Positions 33,901 through 46,030 of a stretch of 64,000 bases of DNA are shown here, in pieces (position 1 is the first letter of the stretch; each line of letters begins with the position of its first letter). The DNA lies in contig NC_079412.1 of assembly GCF_026213295.1 (NCBI RefSeq), forward strand, positions 16,418,856 to 16,482,855, read 5' to 3'. Made by a program: the position numbers and the translations under genes. Under the pieces are notes generated by a model. That model did not search any database. It was given only the letters and a program-made list of their open reading frames with translations, and had not been told where the DNA came from. Source of the DNA: Gadus chalcogrammus (taxonomy: Eukaryota; Chordata; Actinopteri; Gadiformes; Gadidae).

Positions 33901-36900
33901 GGCTCAGAACAATGACGTTGAGGGTGTGCGCTAGTTTGAGTTGTAGTCAAACGTTAGTGATTGATTATGGCAGATCGTTTAGTTTTAAACTCCAACAAAC
34001 ACCCGCCTTCAAGTGAGTTAACATTTGTCAATGGAGAGGGGCCAGACTCTGTGCAAATGAAATGAAGTAAAAGAGTCTGGTAGGACAAGGCTCAACCTGG
34101 GGCCTCTACGAATTCTCTTATTTGTATAGGAGATTTCCCTTCCTAACGAGATGACCCGGAAGTTCTTGGAGGAGAGGTGGTTTGATTTCTTAAAATGCTT
34201 AGGAAAGGAGCCTTGATGCGTCCTTTAACCCTCCTTTAGCATTGGTTACTCCTGAGCAACTTTTACGAAATGAAAGGAGATGGTGGTATCCTATAATCCT
34301 TTATGGCGGTAATATTTATTGCAACATGCCACCGACGAAGTTGACCGTCTCTACGTGAAGACGCAGTAAAGCAGAAGAGAAGAAAATACAATTGATGAAC
34401 ATGGATAAAAATTCCAGAAACATATTATTTGAATCGAAATTAATTCATTTATTGCTGGTTATTAAGCACACAATATACACCGTTAGAAAGTAAAATGCAG
34501 ACTATACATTTAAGAGACTACTCGGGGCAGTTAATTTCAACATCAACATAAGTTGAGCCTTTCTTTTTTTTTTCGCATGTGAATTGGGATTCAAGTGGCC
34601 TAAAATATTCCGGTTGGCCAATTCCGACCTAAATTATTGTCAGTGTTGGCGACATCCTGATTGAAATCAATACGTCAAGAACGAATGGTTCGAAAGAGCG
34701 CTTGTTGTAGTCCAACTTCAGAAAACTGTAGTTCCACGCTAGAGGCGCTGGAGGTCAGCAATACTCACGCAATGATGTCGGTTAGGAAAAGCTGAGTCGA
34801 ATTCATTTTAAACAGTGCCGTCTTTTCCTTTGTTTGAAAGGAAGCACCTTTTCATCTCTCCATGACCCAATGACGTTTTCCACAAAGCTTAAGCAATGGA
34901 GGCATAAAGGTTAGGAGATTTGACTATTCGGCAGCAGTTTGGCAGCTCCGGCGGGGGGAGCTCGGCGGCAGTCCCGCAGAGAAAGAGATTGTACCCCCGG
35001 AGATGAGCTGCCGCCGAGTTCCCCCCTACGGAGCTGCTCGTCCGCTGGTCCACAAAATCTTAGCTATGCTTTGATTGGAGGGGAGTAGGGAAGTGGGAGG
35101 TAATATTCAACTGTGCCTCCTTCCTACGTAGGAGGAGGCGCCGCAACTGACTAGCTCGTTTGGTAACTGTAGGCGGGGTACTTTCAGAAATGCATATCTC
35201 ACAATCATGTACAGACTTTCTTCAAAGTTTGTATGGGCGTGGGTTAGGAGTGGGAAAAATAATTGATTCTCGCTAGAACGATTCTGTCTCGATGCAGATA
35301 AATTAATAATCAGTTATTATTATTTATTTATTTTTTTGCCTGCTGCAACATTCTGTTTGCCAGAAAGGGATATTTTTTGTAATTTTCATTTTCATATTCG
35401 TGACAAAAGATTTCTCTCATAAAATATTAGATTAGTTAATTAATCTGTTGATGACTTTAATGATCATCACAAAAGTAGGAAGTGATTAGCAAACTCTTGA
35501 GCATCCCAGATGTATATATGTATTTTGGAAAATCATGCATGGGAAATAATTGTTGGAAAAAAATTGTTGCATCGATAATCGCTTCAGAATCGAATCGTTG
35601 ACCTCATAATCGGAATCGAATCGTGAGGTGCCAAGAGATTCCCACCCCTAGTGTGGGAGCACCAAAGACCCAAAACAACACCCCAAATCCCAGGAAAAGT
35701 GTTGTTTTCATATGTCCCCTTTAAATGATGTGCATGTTTACATTGTTTATTCCATTTAGACTTTTGTTTAAATCCCTTCACTTGATTTAAGCCATTTAAC
35801 GTTTCTTTATGTCTTAATCTATGTGGCTTTATTAAAAAATATTTTCAACCTCACTTTATACTACAGCACTCACCGCATTTTCTGCAGGAAATGCATTTAT
35901 TAGTTTGCTTTGTTATTGCATCAAATGTTTTTTTATATCCTTCAATCCAGATGGCTCCATAGCGAGGCTATGTATGCGGTGGCACAGAAGAAATGGCTGT
36001 ACATCTATGACTCCAGTGGAATCGAGCTTCATTGTATACGAAAATTCAACGATGTTCTTCGCATGCAATTTCTCCCGTACCACTTTTTGTTAGCCACAGC
36101 GGTAAGTTCACATAAGAAAATATAAAAACACAAAGACTACCATTGGGTCATTAATTCAGCATCTCTATACGCCAACCTCTTCACTTTGAACTGAAAGTGT
36201 TGTGGGTTGTTGTATTTTTTACATACAGTCCCCAGTCAGTTCAGTGAATTAAATCTCATGGGCTATATTCAATCAATACTATATAGCTGACTCAAATAAG
36301 GCCACCCATATGGGCTTTTCCTGCTTTCATCAAGCCATCCATTGGTTTGTGTCTCTAGAGCGCAACAGGCTTCCTGCAGTACTTGGACGTGTCCGTTGGG
36401 AAGGAGGTGGCGGCCGTGGGCACCAAAGCAGGCCGGCTGGACGTCATGTGCCAGAATCCTCAGAATGCGATCATCCACCTGGGCCATTCTAACGGCACCG
36501 TCACCCTCTGGTCCCCCAATCAGAAGGAAGCGATCGTCAAGATGCTCTGTCACCATGGTGGTGTACGCTCCGTCGCTGTGGACAAGACTGGCACGTACGT
36601 AAAAATAAAAATGTATCTCTTTAGGGCAAGATACTTGTTCCTTCATAAGCTTTCGGCACAACTATATCAGACTGCAACAATACTGTGACATCTAGCCAAC
36701 AATATTTAAATTTACAGTAAAACCCGGGATAATTTGATCAAAAGCACACTCTTGCTCCTTAAGTGTAAAAGGTTAAGGGGACACGAAGACGACCTTTTTT
36801 TATAGATGCATATATGAATGGGCTTGGGCTAGTAAAACTAGCCAGGCTTTAATTCAAAATACCAACCCTAAGTTGTTTATCATTTGAAGCTTGTCTCAAG

Positions 36901-39614
36901 CTGACTTCAGCCTTGCAGCAGTGTACATCTGGTTAGAGAATTCCAGCCCTGCGTTTGTATTATTCTTACCATGTGTGACTTCCATTGTTGGCCACTAGAG
37001 AGCAGCCTTCTCAGTTGTTTCCTGTGCCTCCCTTAGTTATATGGTGACGTCGGGCATGGACAAAAAGCTGAAGGTTTTTGACCTCAGGTCCTTCAAGCCC
37101 TTTCAGTCCTACTTCCTGCCTGCCGGGGCCTCCTCCCTGGCTCTGAGCCACAGGGGACTGCTGTCGGCCGCCACTGGAGACATTGTCCAGGTCACTTTTA
37201 ACATCTTTCATAATGGGTTTTTGTATGCATGGAGTTTTAATTTTTTTATTCAAGATGTATTAATGTCATGTTTTAATGTCCTCGCAGGTCTACAGAGACG
37301 TATGGAATACACCAGTGAAAAAGCCCTACATGGCACACAAAGTGCACGGAGCGGTGTGGGGCCTCCACTTCTGTCCCTATGAGGATGTCCTTGGGGTGGG
37401 CCATGGAGAGGGCTTCACCAGTATGCTGGTGCCAGGTCTGCAGTGAAGCCACAACACTACAACACAGTCCCTGATGTTCAAAATATTGGTTGTACTCTGA
37501 ATGTGAAATCAACCGGATATGGTTGGCTTCTTCATGCATTGTTTGTGGTAGACACCTTCTGTTGCTGAAATAAGTGAACCAGTACAGTACGTTATTTGGG
37601 CTGCAGTTATACTGTGTGGATATCCGAGTCCCTGATAAACAGGAAATGGCTGTTTTCCTGTGGGAGGCTGGTTCAACATAGGTTGAACCAGCCGTTTTGG
37701 TGATGGTCTATGTGCCCCGATAATTGACTGCACCTCAGTTGAGTCCAGAGTCCAATCAACCGGACTCGGGCCATGCGAGTCTGCTTTAACCAGCCATCAT
37801 CCACACCCTCCAGACACAGATTATGTATCTAATGTAGAGCAGGTGATGACGCCCAATAGATTAGGCAAGTAACCTGGAATTGGTTTATGGTTGACTAGCC
37901 ACCTGCTGATTATGTGTTTCTGAGAGCGCTTTGCTTCTTAAAAATAATAATTGAAGGAGGGGAGCTGTCAAATTCTGTCTGTCTAACCACATTTCCCATG
38001 TCGGTTAAAGGTTTTTGTTGTGAACCACAGTCACCACCTTATCAACTATGCTGCCTCTGTCAACAATAACTAACATAAGGATACGTGCGTTGTTTAGGTG
38101 CTGGTGAGCCCAACTTTGATGGGCTGGACTCGAACCCATACCGAAGTGCCAAACAACGGCAAGAATGGGAGGTCAAGGCCCTGTTGGAGAAGATACAGCC
38201 AGAGCTGATATCCCTCGATCCAGGAAAGCTGAGCCAAGTGGACTACGCCACGTTCAAGCAGAAGCATCAGGACAAAGTCAAACTCCTGGTCAGTAACTCG
38301 CTGTATGCAGTGTTGGAGTAACGGAATGCATGTACCGGCGTTACGTATTCAGAATACAAATTATAACTAACTATTCCGTTAGAATTTAAATTCTTGGTAT
38401 TTAGAATACAGTTAAATTGTTGAAATCAATGGATTACATGACGATACTTCTGTTTCACAAGTTTATTCGTGCTTTCACACTAACAGCATTTAGTGCGCAC
38501 TAAACAAGTTTGGTCCCTTGGTTTGGTACATTTGCGTTGGTGTGAATACAACCACCTCACTTCGATGCGAACCAAATCAGCCGGCCTAGACCTCGCTGAA
38601 CAGCTGGTCTCGGTTCGCATCCAAACGAACCCTGGTACGGTTCGCTTGAGATGTGAAAGTGAACGCACCTCAGTCCGATCCACTTCCAAAAAGCATACAC
38701 CCCTTTGGACGTACCAGGCACCTGCTCAGCCATTCACATTATGGGAATTATTGTCTGATTAGCAGCAACTCCAAGACTAGCAGCATATTGTCAGACCGTC
38801 GGGTGAAAATGAGTCATGGCTCAAGCCTCAACATGGAGTCAGCACCAGGATGAGGGAGGAGTTCGAACGGTTCACAACTGTATGAATCAAATCAATATCA
38901 CGAGTGCAGCCCGCTGGATAGCCATGATTATTTACTTTCACAGACGTACACAAACATACCCTTAGTCTTTGTTCCTCTACAGCAAATTATATAATATAGT
39001 GCACTTTCAGGGAGACGTGGGCCTAACACATTCAGCCAGTTTGAACAGAAGAACACACCAGAATAGGTCTATTTAGTAAGCAGGATTTGATTCCGCATTC
39101 CTACACTTATAAAATGCAATTCAATGTGGAAGTACTCCAAGTATTCAGAATACGATACGGAATATATTACATTTTTGGGTATGTATGGATACATTTTTAA
39201 AAGTATCCTACCCAACACTGGATGTATGTGTGAAATAATTGATGTGTTCTAAACTCTGTTACCATACCTAGGGCTACGACCCACTTGCCAGAGATAAGTT
39301 CAAGCCCCGCATGAGGAAGAAGGGCAGAAGTTCCACTGGAGGGGTTATAAGGCGCAAGAATCAAGTGGCTCACGAAGACAAGAGAGTAAGTAGTTCACAA
39401 TGCTGTTCAGATGCTGTTCATCCATCTGTACATTCTCAACTGCTTGCTGAATATTCATATTTATTTATGTCCCGCGTCTACACAGGAGATCATCATTACA
39501 ACTTTGAAGGAAAAGGCAGAGTCTGCAAAGGAAAGGAAGAAAAAAAACAATGGGCAAACATCTGCTGTGCAGAGATCTGCTCTGGACCGATTCAAGAAAC
39601 GGGCGGCCCCGTGA
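30977..39614 (+). CDS. wdr46: WD repeat protein 46 (BING4/UTP7 homologue)
   Basis: Exons are 30977-31030, 31289-31471, 31589-31669, 31869-31984, 32069-32156, 32704-32765, 32879-32983, 35951-36101, 36359-36594, 37037-37190, 37288-37435, 38098-38288, 39272-39385 and 39486-39614 (1,812 nt, 603 aa; the human protein is about 610). All junctions are GT-AG and in frame. The N-terminus is charged and Lys-rich, as for a nucleolar protein. WD-type repeats span about residues 180-460 ([40 protein letters not shown], [14 protein letters not shown]). The BING4 C-terminal domain follows ([30 protein letters not shown]), ending in [10 protein letters not shown]. The family acts as a scaffold in the small-subunit processome for 18S rRNA maturation. 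The 3-kb intron 7 and intron 12 carry hAT-like elements. Confidence 0.96.
33050..33760. mobile_element. hAT-like repeat in wdr46 intron 7
   Basis: The left end TTAGGGATGCACCGATTG and right end ACTGCCATCGGTGGATG are inverted relatives, and subterminal GGCCGAT words occur at both ends. It lacks coding sequence. Precise ends and target duplication are unclear because of divergence. Confidence 0.5.
33761..35236. other. wdr46 intron 7 sequence, no gene
   Basis: Unique-looking intron sequence with several old repeats. Around 34,940-35,040 an inverted pair built on GAGCTCGGCGGCAGT and GCTGCCGCCGAG suggests a small palindromic repeat. No coding signal is seen. Confidence 0.45.
35237..35658. mobile_element. 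hAT-like MITE in wdr46 intron 7
   Basis: Ends TAGGAGTGGGAA (35,245) and ATTCCCACCCCTA (35,650) are inverted repeats. The flanks GCGTGGGT and GTGTGGGA match at 6 of 8 positions, consistent with an old 8-bp hAT duplication. CGATTCGATT-like words lie subterminally. Confidence 0.65.
38300..39228. mobile_element. hAT-like element in wdr46 intron 12
   Basis: The element (38,308-39,220) begins CAGTGTTGG and ends CCAACACTG. The flanks GCTGTATG and GATGTATG are an 8-bp target duplication with one difference. A second repeat with GCTTTCACACTAA and GGTTCGCA words lies inside at about 38,470-38,840. There is no transposase. Confidence 0.75.
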
Positions 39615-40975
39615 GGTCCAGCGGACGGAGTCACCGTTCGACTTTCCATGAAGGGCGGGTTCGCATTCTTGTCTTCCCACTCGAGACTGTACAATATGCC
39701 GCTTGTTCTCGCAAGGACTGTTCATCGCTGTCGCTCATGTAGACATGGTTCTTATGGGTGCAAAAGTTCCAACTCTTCAACTAGGTCCCCTGTCTAACCC
39801 AAAGCCACTTCATTGATTCCACAAACCATTTAGTTATTTTCTGTCTTGCTTCAGGAAAGTATGTAACCACATGGCTCGAAGGGTAAATTCGCACACTCTG
39901 CTGCCATTTAGTCAAGATGATTGCCAGATGAGTTATTTGTACTGCATCACTTTTTTTTTTTTTTTTGAGAACAATGTGATTGTGATGCAGATAATTAAAA
40001 GATTCTCATGAAGCAAGGACTTCTTGTACAGGCAGATTCAAGTTCAGCGAACCTTCCAACCATTGCATCCATAAATAAACATTCACATCCTGTTTTTAAA
40101 AGCACTTTCAAGTACAGCGAAAGAGAACATGTTTATTGAGGGCGTTCAATTCCTGAGGGTTTTTAGTGACTCAATTCTTCTCCAATACCAAAACGGAAGT
40201 AAATAATTAGTCTCGAAATAATATTAAACACAAATTCGTTCTTCAAAGTCGAGATTGAACAAGTCTGGCGGTTAATTCTTAACCATTTCCCCTCCAAATA
40301 AACACTTTCATGCATTGACTAGGACTTTCTGTGTTTCATAGGCCTACTATAAGGAAATTGCCTATCATGTAGGCAAGTTTTATGACACCGTCACTACCCA
40401 ATTTTATTTTGGAATTCAAATAGGCTAAGTAATGAGGGAAATAATCGTAATTGCGTCGATGCCCTGCCTTCTAGATGTGACTAAATATAGAGGTATATTG
40501 AGTTGGGCTTGCTGTGTCTGCATGCATTTGATAATAGATAAGACTTATCTCCTTATCCGTGTTTTAAGCAGTTAAAAGATACAACTGGACCTGTGAAGTA
40601 GCCCCCTTTGGAAGCTATGAGCTCTTTATATCTGCATGTTGTCAGGCCTACTGTTTCGAAATCTATGGTAGGCTATGGCGTTTGAAGCTACACTGATCAG
40701 TGCCAACAAGCTTGTGACTAAAACTACACTACTTAGTTTAGCCGGACGAGATAGAACACCGCCAAAAAAAAATAGGCTACGGTTAAAGTTAATTTAGTTA
40801 ATTTATTTTTGCAATTCAAGTTATAAAAAATAAAGTTTGATTTTCTTAGTGCAGTAAGTAGGCCTACTTTATTTTGGCAGCCAACTATTTGGTTGTGCTA
40901 TTCACAGTAGGCCTACGCGAGATAAAGCCCTGCATCCAACATGTATTCTACGCAATTCTCTCCCAAGTCACACGT
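39615..40975. other. wdr46 3' UTR and convergent intergenic region
   Basis: AATAAA at 40,074-40,079 is a candidate wdr46 polyadenylation signal. TTTATT at 40,868-40,873 (AATAAA on the minus strand) is a candidate for b3galt4. The genes are therefore tail to tail with about 0.8 kb between ends. No other gene is seen. Confidence 0.55.
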
Positions 40976-42184
40976 TCACAGCCCCTGCTCGATGCCCAAA
41001 GCGTTCCCAATCAGGGCCCGGAGTTTGCAGACCCCCAGAGAGGCGCGCACACTTATCCAAGAGCAGGGGTTTGGCGAATGGATGTCCGCCCAGTAACCCA
41101 GCATCTCCCTCGGTGCGATGTGGTGGACGGACACCATGGTCTGGTAACAGCACCGGCCGTAGGGGACTGCCGGTCCGCCCGAGAAGAGAGGACAATGGGA
41201 GGGCAGCACCCCGGCCGTACGGGCACACAGCCCCACGAACACATCCTCGGGTGGCAGAGGCGTGGACAGGGGGGAGGCGGCGGCTGCCAGGGACACTTTG
41301 AGGAGCGCGGAGCGGGATAGTACGTATGCCGTTCCGCTGCAGTAGTCTGGAAAGACGGGGGGAGGGTATGCTCCGGCGGGGAGATAGTGCTTGCTGTCCG
41401 GGTCCCTGTCCGGAGCCACATGGAGATGCACCCGGCCTAGGTAGAGGTCTCCTTGTTCGTACGGATTGCGGCTCCTGTTAAGGTAGTGAAGAAGTGCGCT
41501 CGGATTGAACAACACGTCGTCATCCACTTTGGCCATGAAGTGAGCCTGGGGGCAGAACCGGCGTGCCCATCCCAGCATCGACAGGGTCTTCAGGGTGAGG
41601 TTGGAATACGTGTCCTCGAAGCGCCCCTGGATCAGGTCTCCTCTTAGCCGTGCCTCCTCCACCAACAGCTTAGCCAGTCCCCGGTCCAGAACCACACCCA
41701 CAATAAACAGGGTCATCACCCGGAGGCCTCTCACCTCGACCTCCCCACCCCAGGTGTCCCTGATGGCCTGGCGGGCTTGCTGATTCCTGGGCGCAGAGGC
41801 CACTATGGTTATAAGGTATGGTTTCGCACGTTGGCAGACGAGGGGACTCGGCATGAGCAAGAACTCCTCTGGTCTGGTCGGGGGGACGCTCTTGGGCGGG
41901 ATAATCCTGCCCTGCGATGCCTCCACCAATGTGTCCATGTTCATGGAGGTGACCCATAACTCGATGGAATCGACGAAGAGCAGAGCGACGAGGGCGCACA
42001 CCACTAGCGCCAAACAGATGAAAGGCAAAATCCCAAACCTGCTCCATCGTTTCCCAAATCGCGTGAACCTGAACATCCAAAGCCCCCGTCCGACCATGAC
42101 TGCCCGGCGAACTCCACGATGCGAGGCAGGGCTCCAGAGAAGACGTTGTGGACGGAGCTCAGCCTCCCTCTCGGTCCGGTGCAC
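40976..42184 (-). CDS. b3galt4: Beta-1,3-galactosyltransferase 4 (single exon)
   Basis: A 402-aa type II Golgi membrane protein of glycosyltransferase family 31. A basic N-terminus precedes a transmembrane anchor (about residues 50-71, FGILPFICLALVVCALV). Catalytic-domain motifs follow: RQAIRDTWGG (138-147), the DxD box KVDDDV (219-224), YLGRVH (248-253), PDYCSGTAYVLS (279-290), PPEDVFVG (311-318) and CCYQ. The ending with CSW...GVCKLRA is characteristic of B3GALT4, which adds beta-1,3-galactose to GalNAc of gangliosides (GM1/GD1b/GA1 synthesis) using UDP-Gal. The first ATG is used; a second in-frame Met at residue 30 would also precede the anchor. It converges on wdr46, the gene's neighbour in the human extended MHC class II region, which supports the B3GALT4 assignment. 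Confidence 0.92.
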   Translation of the reverse strand: MHRTEREAELRPQRLLWSPASHRGVRRAVMVGRGLWMFRFTRFGKRWSRFGILPFICLALVVCALVALLFVDSIELWVTSMNMDTLVEASQGRIIPPKSVPPTRPEEFLLMPSPLVCQRAKPYLITIVASAPRNQQARQAIRDTWGGEVEVRGLRVMTLFIVGVVLDRGLAKLLVEEARLRGDLIQGRFEDTYSNLTLKTLSMLGWARRFCPQAHFMAKVDDDVLFNPSALLHYLNRSRNPYEQGDLYLGRVHLHVAPDRDPDSKHYLPAGAYPPPVFPDYCSGTAYVLSRSALLKVSLAAAASPLSTPLPPEDVFVGLCARTAGVLPSHCPLFSGGPAVPYGRCCYQTMVSVHHIAPREMLGYWADIHSPNPCSWISVRASLGVCKLRALIGNALGIEQGL

Positions 42185-43560
42185 GCAAATACAACGCTAA
42201 TGTTCAATCGTCCCCCCCTCGTGTCTCTGCATTGCAGCGTTTGGTTACCCTTTAAAGAGAAGAGGACGGTGGTGGTAGCGGGCGCACTGCTGCTGCTGCA
42301 TCACTGTGCAGAAGTGCAATAAAACAAGGCAATAAACAGTCGAAAAAATGGATGTAGCCGCCCCAAGCTATAGCCTAGTATGCCATTAGTTTCACTCTGG
42401 CATTTGAATAGGCTGAATATTGACAAAAGAACCGACTATGCTGTAGAAATAGAGCAATGGATAATTTATTTATTTTATTTAGGTCAAAAGCGGTAGCCTA
42501 TCAGAGTTCGTCACGCTCGCAGCCTACATGATGGCCTATGTGACGGGAAATTAGAAAATACATTTGTGCATGCCGTTGGTTTATGAGATGTTGATCTAGC
42601 CTATTCATCTCGTTTCCATGCGCATTCACCCCGCGACAGAGTGCCCAGGACGGGATGCCCCTGAGCGCTATGGGCGGGATATTCTGGTTTAATAATCTGT
42701 ATTTCATATATTGTGGATGAGTTCTGGGTCTGGAACATCTCTGTATCAAGCTAAACTGAAGCTGCAACAAAGGGAGACACAACGACAGCAGTAGCGGTTC
42801 CGAAGAACGACCAGTTCTCCTTCAAGCAAAATCGTGTCCCCCTTAATGTCGAGTTTAAAAAATTGTTTATGATTTTTTTTTTGTGTGTGTGTGCAAATGA
42901 TCGTACACCGACGTATAATGATGCATCGATGTTCATTGCAATCTAAAAATATTTTTTCATAATTAAAATTAAAAAATATACTTTAATTTCATTAAAGTTG
43001 CAATCAATCAAATGTAATTATAACCAATTCAGTGTCATTGCAATATACTTTACTGAGGGGTGTTCCACATGTCTGCAGTGGTAAATTATACGTTATTCTA
43101 ACCTGTATAGAACAGATGGATTAACATTACCATTAACCGTATTAATGGAAAAAAGGACCCTTTTCTAAAAATCCCTAGCCAAAGAACTACTGACGTTGAT
43201 TAAACAGGTCTCAAGGTCCCCGAAACTGACCCCAGCCGATGTTATCAGGTAAACTCAGCATACCTGCACATACAGTGAGTGTTCGTCATTGCAATGACTA
43301 AAAGGATATGAGGTGTAACACGTCATACACAAACACAGTTTTGAGAAGACAACTGCAGGCCACATGTAGACATGAACAAGGAATTCAACGAGGGTTGTTG
43401 GTTTCTTTCACATGTTTCAGAAATTGCTTTTTTTACATTTCTTCTATATTTATTATCCTTGTTGTTGTATTCTTGTAATGTTGTTATTCGTTTCGCCCCC
43501 CTCGTCTGTTAACTGGCAGCTCACAGGAAGAATGAGACCGTAAATTGTGCAATGCATTAA
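42185..43560. other. Upstream of b3galt4, no gene seen
   Basis: This should contain the b3galt4 5' UTR and promoter. I see no TATA box or CpG cluster that would fix the start. No coding signal or clear repeat was recognised beyond short AT-rich runs. Confidence 0.4.
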
Positions 43561-45122
43561 TCATGTCAACCTGTGGATGTCACATTATTTCCTGCAATTT
43601 AATAAAGTTAAGACAGAGGTCTTTATTATCGGAGCAAAGGTCCAAGCAGAGAGAGTCCAAGCCCCTATTAATTGGAATTTTAGGACCTTAGGACATCACA
43701 ATCTGTGAACCTTAAAGGTCCCATGACATGCTATTTTATGTATTCTTCAATATAGGTATTAGTGGGCACCTAACAAAGTATTCAAAGACGTTCCCGAAAT
43801 TCAGCCGTGGTGCAGAGTTACAGCCACTCCGAGCCAGTCGCACATTGAGCTTCCCCCAAATGCGCTGTTTTGGTGTCTGTAGCTATAATGCAAATGAGGA
43901 GGAGCGAGGCGGGTCAAGCCACGGTACCATGCGCTCTGTTTACAGTGGATGTATTGCAATGGTGAGGCGCACACAGCCTTTAGCCGTGTTCTGTAAATAT
44001 TCTAGAACACACGGGAGTCCTGGAGCTCTATACCTACATTTGATCATATAGCCTACATAGATATCTATATCATATAATATATATTATCACGGCCAAAAGC
44101 TGTGTGAGCCGATATTATGAATCTCAAACGACCGCGTTGGGTTCTCCCACGTTCCTGGTTCTTCCACGTCCACATCAATGTGAAGTAGACTGAACCGCGA
44201 CAACGAGTCTCGTTGTAGAAATACCAGAGACGAGAGTCCGACGTGTTATGCGCCATAACACCAAAAGCAGAACAGTTATCCAAATAACAAGGAAGTGTAC
44301 AACACTTGCGTTACCGTCCTGGAGCTCTATATCAAAATAATATCATATAATACATAAATATCTATATCATATAATACATATTTTCATGGCCGAAAGCTGT
44401 GTGCGCCTCCAGACGATATTATGAATCACAAACGACTTTGTCGGGTTCTGCGACGTCTCTGGTTCTTCCACTGGCAACCGCACGCTGCCTGCTGCCGGCT
44501 GCCCGCTGCCGGGGATGGTGCCTCGCGGCAACCGGCGGCATGTCGCAGTTCATGTACTTCAGCGAGTCAGAGCCAAATTTCCTTTCCCCCAATTCCTTCT
44601 CAACCATGGCTCAGATAACCCCCACGACAGTCTGGTTGTGGAAATACAAGAGACGTCAAAGAACCGACAAGAAACACTTGCGTTACAGTGTGTGTATTCA
44701 CACACACACATGTGGCGCTCGCACGGCCGTGTCTCATTGGCGGGCCAACGTCTCTGGGCGGGCCAGGCAGAGTAAGGGGAGGAGCTTAGATGCTTGATGA
44801 TGTCCTTAATAAAGACATTCCAAATCAGCGCGCTTGAGCCTCCGTTTTTTCAAAGGCGAGCAGAACAGCTAGTGCTCGTTTTACACCAAACGCAATTTTT
44901 AGCCACTGGGGGACCATAGGCAGGCTAGGGGAACTCATATTTATGTTAGAAAACCTCATAAAGTGAGATTTTCATGTCATGGGACCTTTAAGACATACCT
45001 ATTTAGCTCAGCATACTCTAAATCCATTTTATTTAATTTTATTGTACCGTTAAGCACCTTGTAATGCAATTTTGCGCGAAAGGCGCTATATAAATAAACT
45101 TTGGCTGATTGATTGATTGATT
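43561..45122 (+). mobile_element. L2-like LINE 3' end, split by a MITE
   Basis: Left of the MITE the plus strand reads WMSHYFLQFNKVKTEVFIIG, a reverse-transcriptase segment of L2-type LINEs. Right of it the frame resumes as LKTYLFSSAY, the C-terminal motif of the same family, followed by GAAAGGCGCTATATAAATAA and a (TGAT)n tail typical of fish L2 3' ends. It is strongly 5'-truncated and dead. Confidence 0.75.
43712..44991. mobile_element. MITE with TTAA target duplication
   Basis: The element (43,716-44,987, 1,272 bp) begins AGGTCCCATGACATG and ends CATGTCATGGGACCT. TTAA flanks both sides. A direct duplication of about 150 bp lies inside (about 44,050-44,190 and 44,350-44,480, sharing GATATTATGAATC-CAAACGAC and GGTTCTTCCAC). 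TTAA duplication suggests mobilisation by a Kolobok- or piggyBac-type transposase. No transposase is present. Confidence 0.85.
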
Positions 45123-46020
45123 CATACAGATACATACTGACAGCTGCTAACTCTTCTGCATCAATTGAACAAAAGGACATTCATTTTACATTTCTATAAA
45201 AAGCTCTCGGTTCTCTATTTGAGCTCAAGGTGTGAATCTGCAAAATCTGTTGTTAGATCTCATTTGACCTTAACTTGCTATCTGCCGCTGCGCCTGCTCA
45301 CAGTGCGACAGACTGTGAGCTGACGGACCTATAAATGACACCCGATCAACGCCAAGTAGATATTGACACGTGGCTTTGTTAACAATCATTTAGCACTAAA
45401 AAAACTTTGCAACAGGTTTACTCGCAGCTGAACAGCTGGTTGGGTTAATTTGACCCATCTGATGGCTCCTTAATAGACCAACTGCTTCCATTTCCCGCCC
45501 TTCATTGTCAAACTTTCTGGATCCAAGAAAATTGCCCATATTTTAGTTTGCTGCTTTCATGGGAGCCAGACCTCTCTCTATGGGAGCTCAGCTCCCACTG
45601 GCTTCCACCTGCATTTTAAGATATATATGCAGGAATCTCTCGTGTTGTAATGTTATGAAGGTTAATTAAGGGGGCACGGCGTCTGTGCAAAGTGCAAGTT
45701 AATGTCTAACGTTACCGTTTCACTCCTTATCTTTTTCAGTTAATGAACGATTTTTGGCTAATGTTCTGATAGAGTATACGAAGGAAGGTGTTCTTTGTAA
45801 TAATTGCAAAAGTGTCATGCATAATACGAGTTTGAGCACTTAGTTCAAACCAACCTAGCATGTTGTGTCCCATAGTTTGCAAATTATGGGGCTGAGTTCT
45901 TTTTTTTAACCCAGAAGTCTTTTACTTTTGAGTGTGAAAATCACAAGTTGTCTTTTTTAAAAAGCACTTGATTACTGTTGAAGCCATGAATTGTAAGGTC
46001 TGCAGTATGCCTCTATATTG
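45123..46020. other. Intergenic DNA, nothing recognised
   Basis: AT-rich sequence with no credible open frame, no repeat with definable ends and no RNA-gene signature. Confidence 0.5.
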
Positions 46021-46030
46021 AGTGAAGGCT

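Noticed and set aside
39311..39742. 143-codon frame spanning the end of wdr46
   Set aside because: It reads through an intron with consensus splice sites. The spliced frame gives the conserved WDR46 C-terminus instead.
41053..41421. Several open frames overlapping b3galt4 in other frames and on the opposite strand
   Set aside because: GC-rich shadow frames. The 402-aa frame contains all glycosyltransferase motifs.
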